The notes beneath the pieces were generated by a model. It saw only the letters and a list, made by a program, of their open reading frames with translations, was not told the DNA's origin and ran no database searches. Below are positions 53,349 through 62,890 of a stretch of DNA of 64,000 bases, piece after piece. The stretch is from Caulobacter sp. (GTDB lineage Bacteria > Pseudomonadota > Alphaproteobacteria > Caulobacterales > Caulobacteraceae). The DNA lies in NCBI GenBank assembly GCA_017745235.1, contig JAGHZU010000006.1, forward strand, positions 124,001 through 188,000, given 5' to 3'. The position numbers and the translations under genes were made by a program. Position 1 is the stretch's first letter. Each line of letters starts with the position of its first letter.

Positions 53349-54449
53349 TCAGAGGGCTTCAAGGGCGGCCTCCAGCGCGGCCATGTCGGGCGGCGGGGGC
53401 GTCTCGAACCGCAGCGTCTCCCCCGTGATCGGATGGACGAAGCCCAGCACCGCCGCGTGCAGGGCCTGGCGGGCGAAGCCGGTCTCGCGCAAGGCCTCGC
53501 GCACGGGGGCGGCGGGGGCGCCGGCGCCGTAGACCGGATCGCCCAGGCACGGACTGCCCTTGCTGGCCATATGGACGCGGATCTGATGCGTGCGGCCGGT
53601 CTCCAGCCGGCAGGCCACCCGCGCGGCCAGCGGCCTGTCGGGCGGGCCGAAGGTCCTTTCCACGCGATAGTGGGTGATCGCCTCGCGCCCGCCGGTCTTC
53701 AGCACCGCCATCTTCTTGCGGTCGTGCGGGGAGCGGCCAAGGCGCGTCTCGATCGTGCCGACCGCCGGATGGGGCGCGCCGCGCGTCAGGGCCAGGTACA
53801 GGCGGTCGATGTCGTGCTTGGAGAACAGGGTCGACAGGCCCTGGTGGGCGGCGTCGGTCTTGGCCGCCACCATCACGCCCGAGGTTTCCTTGTCCAGGCG
53901 GTGGACGATGCCGGGACGGGCCACGCCGCCGATGCCCGACAGGCTGGTCCCGCAATGGTGCAGTAGGGCGTTGACCAGGGTGCCGGTCTCGCTGCCGGGC
54001 GCGGGGTGGGCGGCCATGCCGGGCGGCTTGTCGACCACGATCAGCCAATCGTCCTCGTAGAGCACGGTCAGGGGAATGGCCTCGGGCAGGGGCTCGGCCG
54101 CGATCGGCGGTGGGACGATGATGTGATAGACGCCCAGGATGGCCTTCGCCGAGCCGCTGGTCACCGGCGCGGGCGAACCGTCCGCACCCTGACGCAACAC
54201 CTGACCCTCGGCCATCAGGGCCTGCAGGCGCGCGCGCGACAGGGACGGCGCGGCCAGCGCCAGGGCCTTGTCCAACCGTTGACCGGCCAGGTCGGGGCCG
54301 ATCTCGACCCGCAAGGTCTCGCCGCCAGTCAGGTCTCGTACGTCGAGGTCCTGGGCGTCGAAGTCGTCAAAGGCCTCGTCAGCTGAATCCAGGTCGGGCG
54401 AAATCAAGGGTTTCACGGCTCCGTCACGCAGGCGTCGCACCGGCGACAC
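53349..54449 (-). CDS. rluD: Ribosomal large-subunit pseudouridine synthase, RluD/RluA family
   Basis: The 366-residue enzyme has an S4-like N-terminal domain (LAGQRLDKALALAAPSLSRARLQALM) and the RluA catalytic core with GIVHRLDKETSGVMVAAK, where Asp is the nucleophile. RLYLALTRG and CRLETGRTHQIRVHM follow. It converts uridines of 23S rRNA helix 69 to pseudouridine if it is true RluD. The start is unclear: the ORF begins at GTG 54449, and another GTG lies at 54416. An acidic leader (about 40 residues) precedes the S4 domain. Confidence 0.9.
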   Translation of the reverse strand: MSPVRRLRDGAVKPLISPDLDSADEAFDDFDAQDLDVRDLTGGETLRVEIGPDLAGQRLDKALALAAPSLSRARLQALMAEGQVLRQGADGSPAPVTSGSAKAILGVYHIIVPPPIAAEPLPEAIPLTVLYEDDWLIVVDKPPGMAAHPAPGSETGTLVNALLHHCGTSLSGIGGVARPGIVHRLDKETSGVMVAAKTDAAHQGLSTLFSKHDIDRLYLALTRGAPHPAVGTIETRLGRSPHDRKKMAVLKTGGREAITHYRVERTFGPPDRPLAARVACRLETGRTHQIRVHMASKGSPCLGDPVYGAGAPAAPVREALRETGFARQALHAAVLGFVHPITGETLRFETPPPPDMAALEAALEAL

Positions 54450-54503
54450 GGCCCACGCCTAACGGCTCCGGTTCCCGAAGCCTGCGTACGAAGGGGATAG
54501 TCG

Positions 54504-57014
54504 ATGCGCGCGATCCACACCACCTTGCTGATGGGCGCCGTCAGCGCCCTGGCCATGGCCGTCGCGGCCGCGGCGCAGGCCGCCGAGGCGCCCGCGCCCG
54601 TTGCGGGCGAGGTCCAGCAGGTCGAGGAGGTCCTCGTCACCGCCCAGAAGCGCGAACAGAAGACCCTGGACGTGCCGATCGCCCTGACGGCCTATTCCGG
54701 CGCGATGCTGGACAAGCTGGGCGTGCAGGAATTCGACCGCCTGTCGACCTTCGTGCCGGGCTTCCAGGTGCAGAACCAGTCGCCCAACAATCCTGGCTTC
54801 GTGATGCGCGGCATCACGTCGGACAGCGGCGACGCCACCACCGAGCCGCGCGTGTCGGTGTTCCAGGACGGCGTGTCGATCTCGAAGTCGCGCGGCTCGT
54901 ACATCGAACTGTTCGACATCCAGCGCATCGAGGTGGCCAAGGGGCCGCAGTCGACCCTGTTCGGGCGCGGCGCCCTGATCGGCGCCGTCAATGTGATCCA
55001 GAACAAGGCCGACCCGCGCGGCCTGGACTGGAGCGTGGCGGCCGAGGGCGGCAACGCCAACTACGGCCTGTTCGAGGTGATGGGGAACCTTCCCCTGTCG
55101 GACACCTTCGCCGTGCGCATCGCCGGCCGCTACAAGCAGCGTGACGGCGCCATCGAGAACGTGCTGGGCGGCCCGAACCTGGGCTCGACCGACACCGGCG
55201 CCCTGCGCCTGGCCGCGCACTGGTCGCCGACCTCTCGCCTGAACGCCGACCTGCTGGTCAATTACGAGGCCGACCACCCCACCGGCACCTCGTTCAAGTC
55301 CAATCAGTTCAATCCCACCGACATCGCCACCGGCCAGCCTCTGGGCGATCGCGATCCCAACAGCCCCGCGGGGCTGTCCAGCGGCTACGGTTTCGAGGGC
55401 GGCGCCGAGCTGGGCCTCAAGCGCTTCGTCAAGGGCGCCACGGCCCTGGTCGATTACCAGCTGACCGACGCCCTGAAGCTGTCGTCCATCACCGCGGCGC
55501 GCCGGTTCCAGAGCACCGAGGTGTTCGATCCGGACGGCTTCTCGCTGCCGATGTTCGTGTTCGCCGAGGATGCGCGGGGGACTCAGTACAGCCAGGAACT
55601 GCGCCTGAACTACGACAATGGCGGCAAGTTCACCTGGTTCGGAGGCGTCAGCTACTTCGACGAAGACGCGCGGACCCGGGTGCCGCTGCAGTTCGACGAG
55701 CGCTACGCTCTGAACCTGCTGACGGGCCAGCTGACCAAGCCCAACCCGCAGCCGACGGCCGTGCTGACCAACACCACGCGCCTGGCCGCCCTCATCACGG
55801 CGCTGACCGGCGGCGCGGCCTCGGGCGCGGTGGCCCAGGGGATCGCCAACAACCTGGGCGTCCACACCGAACAGTACACGAACTATGGCTCGACCAAGTC
55901 GTGGGACGTCTACGGCGACGCCACCTGGCGCCTGACCGACCGCTTCGAGCTGTCGGCCGGCCTTCGCTACACCAATGACGACAAGTCCTCGGGCGTCGCC
56001 TCGCAGGTCAGCCAGCGTTCGATCCTCGGCGGCGTTCTGGGCGCGATGACCCAGGGCGCGGCCACCCGCACGGCCCTCCTGACCGCCCTGGCGGCCCCGG
56101 GGGCGACCAACATCCCGACCTCGGCCGCCTATCCGGTCCCGATGTTCGGCCTGTTCGCTCAGCCCACCACCGGCAATGGTCAGGTCTCGACCCAGGACTT
56201 CAGCGACGACGGCCTGACCTGGCGCCTGGTGGCCCGCTACAAGCCGACCGACGAGGCCAGTCTCTACGCCTCCTACGCCCGTGGCCGTCGCCCCAAGGTG
56301 ATCAGCGCGGCCGCGCCGTCGGCCCCGATGTCGCCGGGCAAGTTCACGCCGGTCGACGCCGAGACGGTCGATTCCTATGAAGTCGGCGGCAAGACCCGCC
56401 TGATGGACGGCCGCCTGAGTCTGGACGGCGCGATCTATTTCTACAGCTACGACAACTTCCAGACGACCGTTCAGCAGAACGCCCAGATCATCACCACCAA
56501 CGCCGGCAAGGCCGAGACCTATGGCTTCGAGGGGCAGGCCACCTGGCAGGCGGCCTCGTTCGCCGAGTTCTTCGCGACCTACAGCTACAGCCACGGCCGC
56601 TTCAAGACGGGGGTGCGCGACGGCAATCGCTTCCGCCTGTCGCCCGACCACAAGCTGTCGATCGGTTCCAGCCTGCACGCCGACCTGCTGCGCGGCCGCT
56701 TCACCTTCACGCCGCTCTATACCTGGCAGTCGAAGATCTTCTTCGACGATGACAACGACATCCCGGCCCTGCAGAAGACCAACCTGATCCCGGACCTGGT
56801 GCAGGACGAGTTCCAGAAGGCCTACGGCCTGCTGGACCTGCGGCTGGAGTACCAGCCCTCGTTCGCCAACTGGAAGGTCGGGGCCTTCGTCACCAACGCC
56901 ACCGACGAGAAGTACATCAAGGACGCCGGCAACACGGGCGACAGCTTCGGCATCCCCACTTTCATCGCCGGAAATCCGCGCTTCTACGGCCTGACCTTCT
57001 CGCTGCGGCGATAG
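54504..57014 (+). CDS. TonB-dependent outer-membrane receptor
   Basis: The 836-residue protein has a signal peptide ending AAQAAEA, TonB box region VEEVLVTAQKREQKTLDVPIAL, plug segment GVSISKSRGSYIELFDIQRIEV and KGPQSTLFGRGALIGAVN. The barrel ends GLTFSLRR rather than with an aromatic residue, which is unusual but seen in the family. It is transcribed upstream of a PhoD-type phosphatase, suggesting a phosphorylated ligand. A long antisense ORF (54459-59336) is a codon-bias shadow. Confidence 0.92.
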   Translation: MRAIHTTLLMGAVSALAMAVAAAAQAAEAPAPVAGEVQQVEEVLVTAQKREQKTLDVPIALTAYSGAMLDKLGVQEFDRLSTFVPGFQVQNQSPNNPGFVMRGITSDSGDATTEPRVSVFQDGVSISKSRGSYIELFDIQRIEVAKGPQSTLFGRGALIGAVNVIQNKADPRGLDWSVAAEGGNANYGLFEVMGNLPLSDTFAVRIAGRYKQRDGAIENVLGGPNLGSTDTGALRLAAHWSPTSRLNADLLVNYEADHPTGTSFKSNQFNPTDIATGQPLGDRDPNSPAGLSSGYGFEGGAELGLKRFVKGATALVDYQLTDALKLSSITAARRFQSTEVFDPDGFSLPMFVFAEDARGTQYSQELRLNYDNGGKFTWFGGVSYFDEDARTRVPLQFDERYALNLLTGQLTKPNPQPTAVLTNTTRLAALITALTGGAASGAVAQGIANNLGVHTEQYTNYGSTKSWDVYGDATWRLTDRFELSAGLRYTNDDKSSGVASQVSQRSILGGVLGAMTQGAATRTALLTALAAPGATNIPTSAAYPVPMFGLFAQPTTGNGQVSTQDFSDDGLTWRLVARYKPTDEASLYASYARGRRPKVISAAAPSAPMSPGKFTPVDAETVDSYEVGGKTRLMDGRLSLDGAIYFYSYDNFQTTVQQNAQIITTNAGKAETYGFEGQATWQAASFAEFFATYSYSHGRFKTGVRDGNRFRLSPDHKLSIGSSLHADLLRGRFTFTPLYTWQSKIFFDDDNDIPALQKTNLIPDLVQDEFQKAYGLLDLRLEYQPSFANWKVGAFVTNATDEKYIKDAGNTGDSFGIPTFIAGNPRFYGLTFSLRR

Positions 57015-57022
57015 GTCGGGCG

Positions 57023-57048
57023 CGCCCCCTTCCCGCGGGGAGGGGGCG
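57023..57048 (+). terminator. Hairpin after TonB receptor gene
   Basis: CGCCCCCT and AGGGGGCG form a perfect 8-bp stem with CCC/GGG pairing extending inside. It lies 8 bases after the receptor stop and is followed only by TT. It is likely an end signal or processing stem. Confidence 0.65.
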
Positions 57049-57134
57049 TTCCGCTGGACATTCCTCGTCCTGATGTTGTGTGCTGGCGCCCGCGAGAACG
57101 CCGGACGGCGCCGTGATCCTGGGGAGACGCTGAC

Positions 57135-58844
57135 ATGACCATCGATCGACGCAGGGCCCTGGCCCTTTTCGGCCTGGGCGGCGCGGGCATGGCCGGCGAG
57201 GCGGTCGCCGCCGCGCCCAAGGGCCTGCACGCGGGACCCGTGAGTTTCGAGCATGGGGTCGCCTCGGGCGATCCGCTGCACGACCGCGTGGTGTTGTGGA
57301 CGCGGGTGACCGCCAAGGGCGCCAAGACGCCCGTGGGCCTGCGCTGGGACGTCTCGGCGGATCCTGACTTCAAGGCGATCGTGCGCCAGGGCCACGTCAC
57401 CACCGACGCCTCGCGCGACCACACCGTCAAGGTGGACGTCGCGGGCCTGAAGCCGGACACGGAATACTTCTACCGCTTCCGCCACGCCGTGAACGGCAAG
57501 GCCGTGGGCAAGGCGATCTCGGCCCGCACCCGCACCCTGCCGCAGGGCGCGACCAAGGACGTGGTCCTGGCGGTGGTGTCGTGCAGCCTCTATCCGAACG
57601 GCTATTTCAACGCCTACGACGCCATCGCCAAGCTGCCGCGCGTGGACGCGGTGCTGCACCTGGGCGACTACATCTACGAGTACGGCGCAGCGCCGAGCGA
57701 CTACGGCATGAACTCGCCCACGGCCAAGACGCGCGTACCCGACCCGCCGACCGAGATCGTCAGTCTGGCCGACTACCGCCGCCGCCACGCGCTCTACAAG
57801 ACCGATCCCGCCCTGCAGGCCGCCCACGCCCGCGCGCCCTGGATCGTGGTCTGGGACGACCACGAGACGGCCGACAACAGCTGGGTCGGCGGGGCCGAGA
57901 ACCACCAGCCCGACAAGGAAGGCGACTGGGCCGCACGCAAGGCCGCCGCGCTCAAGGCCTATTACGAGTGGATGCCGATCCGCGAGGTCCCGGCGGGCGC
58001 GCTGCCGGAGGCGGCCTGGCGGCGGTTCCAGTTCGGCGACGTGGCCACCCTGCTGATGACCGAGACGAGGCTGACCGCGCGCACCCACCAGCTGGACTAC
58101 GCCCGCGACCTGAAGATCGTCGACGGCAAGCTCGACATCGCCGGCTTCGTGGCCCAATGGAAGGACCCCTCGCACCGGATGATGGGCGAGGGCCAGGAAC
58201 AGTGGCTGGCCCGCGAGGTTGACGCCTCCGTCAAGGGCGGCAGCGCCTGGCAGGTGCTGGGCAACCAGGTGGTGATGGCCCGCGTGGCCAATCCCAACCT
58301 GAAGGCCACCATGGGCGAGGCCAACTACGCCGCCCTGCTGGCCAAGCTGCCCGATTACGTGGCCACCGCGGTCAAGCAGGGCGTGGCCCTGTCGGCCTTC
58401 GACATCCCCGGCAACCTCGACGCCTGGGACGGCTATCCCGCCGACCGCGAGCGGGTCTACGACATCTTCAAGGCCAGCAAGGCCCGCCCCATCGTACTGT
58501 CGGGCGACAGCCACGCCTTCTGGGCCAACGAACTTTGGGACGACGCCGGTTCGCGCCGGGTGGCGGCCGAGTTCGGCGTCACCTCCGTGACCTCGCCCGG
58601 CTACAGCGACTACCTCCCCGGCGTGCCGATCGCCCAGGCCTTCATCGACCGCAACAAGGAGGTGAAGTTCACCGACCAGGGCGCGAAGGGCTACCTGCTG
58701 CTGACCCTCGAGCATGGCCGCGCGACGGGCGAGCTGGTGGCGGTGTCGACCATCCTGGAGCCCGCCTACGAGACGCGGGTGCTCAAGCGCTATGTGGTCA
58801 CGCCGGACGCTGACGGCGGGGTCAAGGCGCTGGCGGAGGGATAG
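57135..58844 (+). CDS. phoD: PhoD-type alkaline phosphatase/phosphodiesterase, Tat-exported
   Basis: The 569-residue protein begins with a twin-arginine leader (DRRRALALFGLGGAGMAG). It has a PhoD N-terminal domain (FEHGVASGDPLHDRVVLWTRV) and the metallophosphoesterase core with VLHLGDYIYEYG, VWDDHETADNSW and VLSGDSHAFWANEL. PhoD enzymes hydrolyse phosphomonoesters and diesters with Ca2+/Fe3+ in the periplasm. Length fits the family. It follows a TonB receptor gene by 120 bases. Confidence 0.93.
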   Translation: MTIDRRRALALFGLGGAGMAGEAVAAAPKGLHAGPVSFEHGVASGDPLHDRVVLWTRVTAKGAKTPVGLRWDVSADPDFKAIVRQGHVTTDASRDHTVKVDVAGLKPDTEYFYRFRHAVNGKAVGKAISARTRTLPQGATKDVVLAVVSCSLYPNGYFNAYDAIAKLPRVDAVLHLGDYIYEYGAAPSDYGMNSPTAKTRVPDPPTEIVSLADYRRRHALYKTDPALQAAHARAPWIVVWDDHETADNSWVGGAENHQPDKEGDWAARKAAALKAYYEWMPIREVPAGALPEAAWRRFQFGDVATLLMTETRLTARTHQLDYARDLKIVDGKLDIAGFVAQWKDPSHRMMGEGQEQWLAREVDASVKGGSAWQVLGNQVVMARVANPNLKATMGEANYAALLAKLPDYVATAVKQGVALSAFDIPGNLDAWDGYPADRERVYDIFKASKARPIVLSGDSHAFWANELWDDAGSRRVAAEFGVTSVTSPGYSDYLPGVPIAQAFIDRNKEVKFTDQGAKGYLLLTLEHGRATGELVAVSTILEPAYETRVLKRYVVTPDADGGVKALAEG

Positions 58845-58855
58845 GGCGTCGCTCC

Positions 58856-59485
58856 CTACCGCCGTTCCAGGGCGATCCTCACGCCGAACGCCACGAACAC
58901 CCCGCCGGTCGCCCGGTCCAGCCACCTGACCACGCCCGGCCGGCGCAGAGCCTTGGCGATCGGGGCGGTGGCCAGGATCAGGCCGGCGGCCCAGGCCAGG
59001 CCCATCACCACGTGCAGGCCCGCCAGCAGCAGGCCGAAGCCCGCAGGACTGGCGCCGGCGGGGATGAACTGGGGCAGGAACGAAACGTAGAACACCCCGA
59101 CCTTGGGATTGAGCAGGTTGTTCCACAGGCCTTTGGCCAGTGCGGCGAGGAGGCCGCCTTGGGGCGAAGCCGCGCCGGCCCCGGTGTCGAAGGCGGTGCG
59201 AGGCTTGCGCAGCAGCTCCACGCCCAGCCAGACCAGATAGGCCGCGCCCGCCCATCTCAGGATCGTGTAGGCCATGTGCGAGGCGGTCAGCAGGGCCCCG
59301 GCGCCGAACGCGGCGGCTGCGCCCCAGGCCAGGCATCCCAGGCCGATGCCGACCGCGCAGGCCCCCGCCCGTCGCCAGCCCTCGGCGGCGGCGGTGCGCA
59401 GGATCAGGGCGGTGTCCAGGCCCGGCGTGATGGTCAGCAGGCCGGCGGCGACGGAGAACGCGATCAGGGCCTGGGCGGTGGTCAT
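58856..59485 (-). CDS. LysE/RhtB-family amino-acid exporter
   Basis: The 209-residue protein has six predicted membrane segments and typical family pieces: LTITPGLDTALILRTAAAEGWR, GIGLGCLAWG, RWAGAAYLVWLGVELLR and GLWNNLLNPKVGVFYVSFLPQF. Such carriers export amino acids or their derivatives. ATG at 59485 fits the family start; the ORF-track start adds 35 residues. It converges with phoD, 11 bases apart. Confidence 0.9.
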   Translation of the reverse strand: MTTAQALIAFSVAAGLLTITPGLDTALILRTAAAEGWRRAGACAVGIGLGCLAWGAAAAFGAGALLTASHMAYTILRWAGAAYLVWLGVELLRKPRTAFDTGAGAASPQGGLLAALAKGLWNNLLNPKVGVFYVSFLPQFIPAGASPAGFGLLLAGLHVVMGLAWAAGLILATAPIAKALRRPGVVRWLDRATGGVFVAFGVRIALERR

Positions 59486-59534
59486 GCCCCGAGGATCGGC
59501 CGTCCTCAATCGCCGCGCAAGCCCGCGGCCGCGC

Positions 59535-60599
59535 TCAGGGGCGGGCTTCGAGCACCATGTTGAACGGCCCCTGCGTGGCCCGCCGCACATGGGCGAAGCC
59601 GGCGTCGGTCAGCACGTCCGCCAGCCGCGCCTCGCCCGCCTGCGCCCCCAGCGCCTCGCCCACCTCCTGGCTGAGCGAGGTCGGCACGCAGATCATGGTC
59701 GAGGCGTTGTAGTAGAGCCGGCTGACGGGGCTGCCCACATTGTCGGCGGCGCGATCGGCGGCCAGCGGCTCGACGATCATCCAGGTCCCGTCGGGTTTGA
59801 GCATCTCGTGCACGGACCGGGCGCAGCCGCGCGGATCGCCCATGTCGTGCAGGCAGTCGAAGGCGGTCACCAGGTCGAAGTCGTGCTCGTCGATGGCCTT
59901 GGCCGGGCGGGTCTCGAAACGCACGCGGTCCTCGACTCCATGCTCGCGGGCATGCTCGCGGGCCTGGGCGATCGACGGCTCGTGGAAGTCGAAGCCCACG
60001 AAGCGGCTCTCAGGGAAGGCCTGCGCCATCAGGATGGTCGAGAAGCCCACGCCGCAGCCGATATCGGCCACCTTGGCGCCCGCCTTCAGCCGGGCGCCCA
60101 CGCCGTCGAGCGCGGGCAGCCAAGCCTGGACGATGCTGTTGGCGTAACCAGGGCGGAAGAACGCCCCCACCGCGCAGAAGAGGCAGCCCCCCGTCTCGCC
60201 CCAGCCGACGCCCTCGCCGGTGCGGAAGGCGGCCTCGACCTTGGGCTCGGCCTCGATCATGGCGGGGATCAGGTCGAACGCGCCGGCCAGGTAGAAGGGG
60301 CTGTCGCGGTTGGCGAACACCATGGCCTGCTCTGGCGACAGGCTGAAGGTCTCGGCGTCGGGATCGCAGTCGATGTAGCCGTTGGCGGCCTGGGCCAGGG
60401 CCCATTCGCGCACGTATCGCTCGGCCAGGCCGCAGCGGGCGGCCAGCTGGGCGGCCGTTGCGGGGCCGTCGTGATCCAGGGCGTCGAACAGCCCCAGTCT
60501 TAGTCCGATGCGGACGGTGGGCACGCTGAACGCGCCGCCCAGGTCGCCGAGCATCTTGCCGACCAGGGCGTTGAGGGAGTTTTCGTCGGGAAGCGGCAT
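59535..60599 (-). CDS. Class I SAM-dependent methyltransferase with winged-helix N terminus
   Basis: The 354-residue protein has an N-terminal winged-helix/dimerisation part (TVRIGLRLGLFDALD, ATAAQLAARCGLAERYVREWALA). The Rossmann core follows with VADIGCGVGFSTILMAQAFP, RFVGFDFHEPSIAQA and VTAFDCLHDMGDP. The layout is like the Rv2258c/hydroxyindole O-methyltransferase-type bacterial proteins. The substrate is unknown. It is a single gene with its own 5' region. Confidence 0.88.
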   Translation of the reverse strand: MPLPDENSLNALVGKMLGDLGGAFSVPTVRIGLRLGLFDALDHDGPATAAQLAARCGLAERYVREWALAQAANGYIDCDPDAETFSLSPEQAMVFANRDSPFYLAGAFDLIPAMIEAEPKVEAAFRTGEGVGWGETGGCLFCAVGAFFRPGYANSIVQAWLPALDGVGARLKAGAKVADIGCGVGFSTILMAQAFPESRFVGFDFHEPSIAQAREHAREHGVEDRVRFETRPAKAIDEHDFDLVTAFDCLHDMGDPRGCARSVHEMLKPDGTWMIVEPLAADRAADNVGSPVSRLYYNASTMICVPTSLSQEVGEALGAQAGEARLADVLTDAGFAHVRRATQGPFNMVLEARP

Positions 60600-60674
60600 G
60601 GCCGTGGTCCTCAGTTGGAAACTGACGGGACGCTTACGGCCTTATTCTACGCCTCTTGAGCGCGGCTTTCTCGC

Positions 60675-61082
60675 CTAAAGCTCCGGTTCGCGCTCGACCA
60701 GGGCGCCGTTCTCCCACACGCGGTAGAAGCACGAACGCGCGCCGGTGTGGCAGGCTCCGCCGTCGCCCTGCGGGCGCACCTTGATCAGCACCGCGTCCTG
60801 GTCGCAGTCGATGCGCAGCTCGCTGACGACCTGCAGCTGGCCGCTGGTCTCGCCCTTCTTCCAGAGGGCGTTGCGCGAGCGGCTGAAATAGTGGGCGATC
60901 CCGGTGTCGAGGGTCAGGCGCAGGGCCTCGTCGTTCATCCACGCGAACATCAGGATCTCGCCCGTATCGGCGTGCTGGGCGATGGCCGCGACCAGGCCGC
61001 TGGCGTCGAAGCGCGGCGTGATGGCGGTCCCGTGTTCCAGGGCGGACTTGTCGGGCGCGGCGGGGAAGAGCGGGGCGGTCAT
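60675..61082 (-). CDS. hisI: Phosphoribosyl-AMP cyclohydrolase
   Basis: The 135-residue enzyme opens the adenine ring of phosphoribosyl-AMP in histidine synthesis. The metal site is visible in [12 protein letters not shown] and [12 protein letters not shown], and the core has [20 protein letters not shown] and [19 protein letters not shown] at 61082 fits family length; the ORF-track start adds 12 residues. No other his genes are adjacent, so hisI stands apart here. Confidence 0.95.
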   Translation of the reverse strand: MTAPLFPAAPDKSALEHGTAITPRFDASGLVAAIAQHADTGEILMFAWMNDEALRLTLDTGIAHYFSRSRNALWKKGETSGQLQVVSELRIDCDQDAVLIKVRPQGDGGACHTGARSCFYRVWENGALVEREPEL

Positions 61083-61185
61083 GGGGCGCACATATGGCGC
61101 CGATGGCCGGCGGCTCAAAGCCCCCTCCGGCCCTCCGGGCGCCTCACCCTCTGGGGAGCTGTCGGTGAAGCCGACTGAGGGCGCG

Positions 61186-62721
61186 CTATCCCTTCTTCCA
61201 GATCGGCGCCCCGCCGCCGGGCAATCCCAGCCGCGCCCACTTCTCGCTGACCGCGTCGACCACGGCCTGGTCCATGCGGATCTCCTGGCCCCACTCGCGA
61301 TGGGTCTCGGGCGGCAGCTTGTCGGTGGCGTCCAGGCCGATCTTGGAGCCCAGGCCGCTCTCGGGGCTGGCGAAGTCGAGATAGTCGATCGGGGTGTGCT
61401 CGATCACCGTGATGTCTCGCGCCGGGTCCATCTTGGTGCTGATCGCCCACATCACGTCCTTCCAGTCGCGGGCGTTGATGTCGTGGTCCACGACGATCAC
61501 CCACTTGGTGTACATGAACTGGCGCAGGTAGCTCCACACGCCCAGCATCACGCGCTTGGCGTGGCCGGGATAGGCCTTCTTCATCGACACCACGGCGATG
61601 CGGTAGCTGCACCCCTCGGGCGGCAGCCAGAAGTCGACGATCTCGGGGAACTGCTGGCGGATGAGGGGAATGAACACCTCGTTCAGCGCCTCGCCCAGCA
61701 CCGAGGGCTCGTCCGGCGGACGGCCGGTGAAGGTGGTCAGGTAGATCGGGTCCTTCCTCATGGTGATCGCCGTCACCTGGAAGACCGGGAACTTCTCGAC
61801 GCTGTTGTAGTAGCCGGTGTGGTCGCCGTACGGGCCCTCGTCGGCGTATTCGTCCAGCAGGACGTGGCCCTCCAGCACGATCTCGGCGTGGGCGGGAACC
61901 ATCAGCGGCACGGTCTTGGCGGGGACCAGGTCGACCTTGGCGCCGCGGAGCAGGCCTGCGAACTGGTATTCGCTGAGGGTGTCGGGCACCGGCGTCACCG
62001 CGGCCAGGATGGTGCCGGGATCGGCGCCCAGAACGGCGCAAGCGGGCAGGGGCTCGCGGTTGCCCGCCTTCTTGTGGCGCGCGTAGTGCTGAGCCCCGCC
62101 GCGGTGGGCCAGCCAGCGCATGATGCAACGGTCCTTGCCCAGCACCTGCATGCGGTAGATGCCCAGGTTGAAGTCGTCCTCGCGGTCCTTGCCCGGGCCC
62201 TTGGTGACGACCAGCGGCCAGGTGATCAGCGGCGCGGGCTCGCCCGGCCAGCAGGTCTGGACCGGCAGTTTCGCCAGGTCGATCTGGTCGCCGGTCAGGA
62301 CGACCTCCTGCACGGGAGCCTTCTTCACCGTTCCGGGCCGCATGCTCATGACCGTCTTGGCCAGGGGCAGCATGTCCCAGGCGTCCTTCAGGCCCTTGGG
62401 CGGCTGGGGCTGGCGCAGGAACGCCAGCAACTCGCCGACCTCGCGCAGCTCGCCCGCCGTCTGGCGAGGCTCGCCGCCCAGGGTCACGCCCATGGCCACG
62501 CGCCGCACCGTGCCGAAGAGATTGGCCAGGGCCGGCATCGGCGAGCGCGAGCCGTCGGGCAGCAGCACGTTCTCGAACAGCACCGCCGGCCCGCCGGTGG
62601 CCAGGAGGCGCGTCTGGATCTCGGTCATCTCCAGCACGGTGGAGACGGGCTCCTGCACCCGCACCAGCTCGCCCTTCGCCTCGAGGACGTCGATGAATTC
62701 GCGAAGGCTGCGGTACGCCAT
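61186..62721 (-). CDS. ubiD: UbiD-family 4-hydroxy-3-polyprenylbenzoate decarboxylase
   Basis: The 511-residue protein is a full-length Ubi[77 protein letters not shown] and [17 protein letters not shown]. These include the E-R-E-type catalytic region and the prenylated-FMN site. It decarboxylates the ubiquinone precursor using prenyl-FMN supplied by UbiX. The start fits the family (YRSLREFID). Confidence 0.94.
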   Translation of the reverse strand: MAYRSLREFIDVLEAKGELVRVQEPVSTVLEMTEIQTRLLATGGPAVLFENVLLPDGSRSPMPALANLFGTVRRVAMGVTLGGEPRQTAGELREVGELLAFLRQPQPPKGLKDAWDMLPLAKTVMSMRPGTVKKAPVQEVVLTGDQIDLAKLPVQTCWPGEPAPLITWPLVVTKGPGKDREDDFNLGIYRMQVLGKDRCIMRWLAHRGGAQHYARHKKAGNREPLPACAVLGADPGTILAAVTPVPDTLSEYQFAGLLRGAKVDLVPAKTVPLMVPAHAEIVLEGHVLLDEYADEGPYGDHTGYYNSVEKFPVFQVTAITMRKDPIYLTTFTGRPPDEPSVLGEALNEVFIPLIRQQFPEIVDFWLPPEGCSYRIAVVSMKKAYPGHAKRVMLGVWSYLRQFMYTKWVIVVDHDINARDWKDVMWAISTKMDPARDITVIEHTPIDYLDFASPESGLGSKIGLDATDKLPPETHREWGQEIRMDQAVVDAVSEKWARLGLPGGGAPIWKKG

Positions 62722-62890
62722 GAAGGTCTCCGGGAGCCCGCAGGCTCCGATCTCACATAGGGCGCGGCGTTGGACCGCGGCGCGCCGACGGCGCGGAACC
62801 TAGAGGGCGGCCACCGGCGCTGCAAGACGAAGCAGGGGGGGGCGGGCCGGGGCCTAGGCGCCGCCCGCTGGTCGTGGTCCTGTGCCGGCG

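Noticed and set aside
54459-59336. 1625-codon minus-strand ORF, the longest in the window
   Set aside because: It lies antisense to a TonB receptor and phoD, both with clear motifs. Its sequence is the His/Arg/Gly-rich type produced by the reverse of GC-rich codons, and it has no domain.
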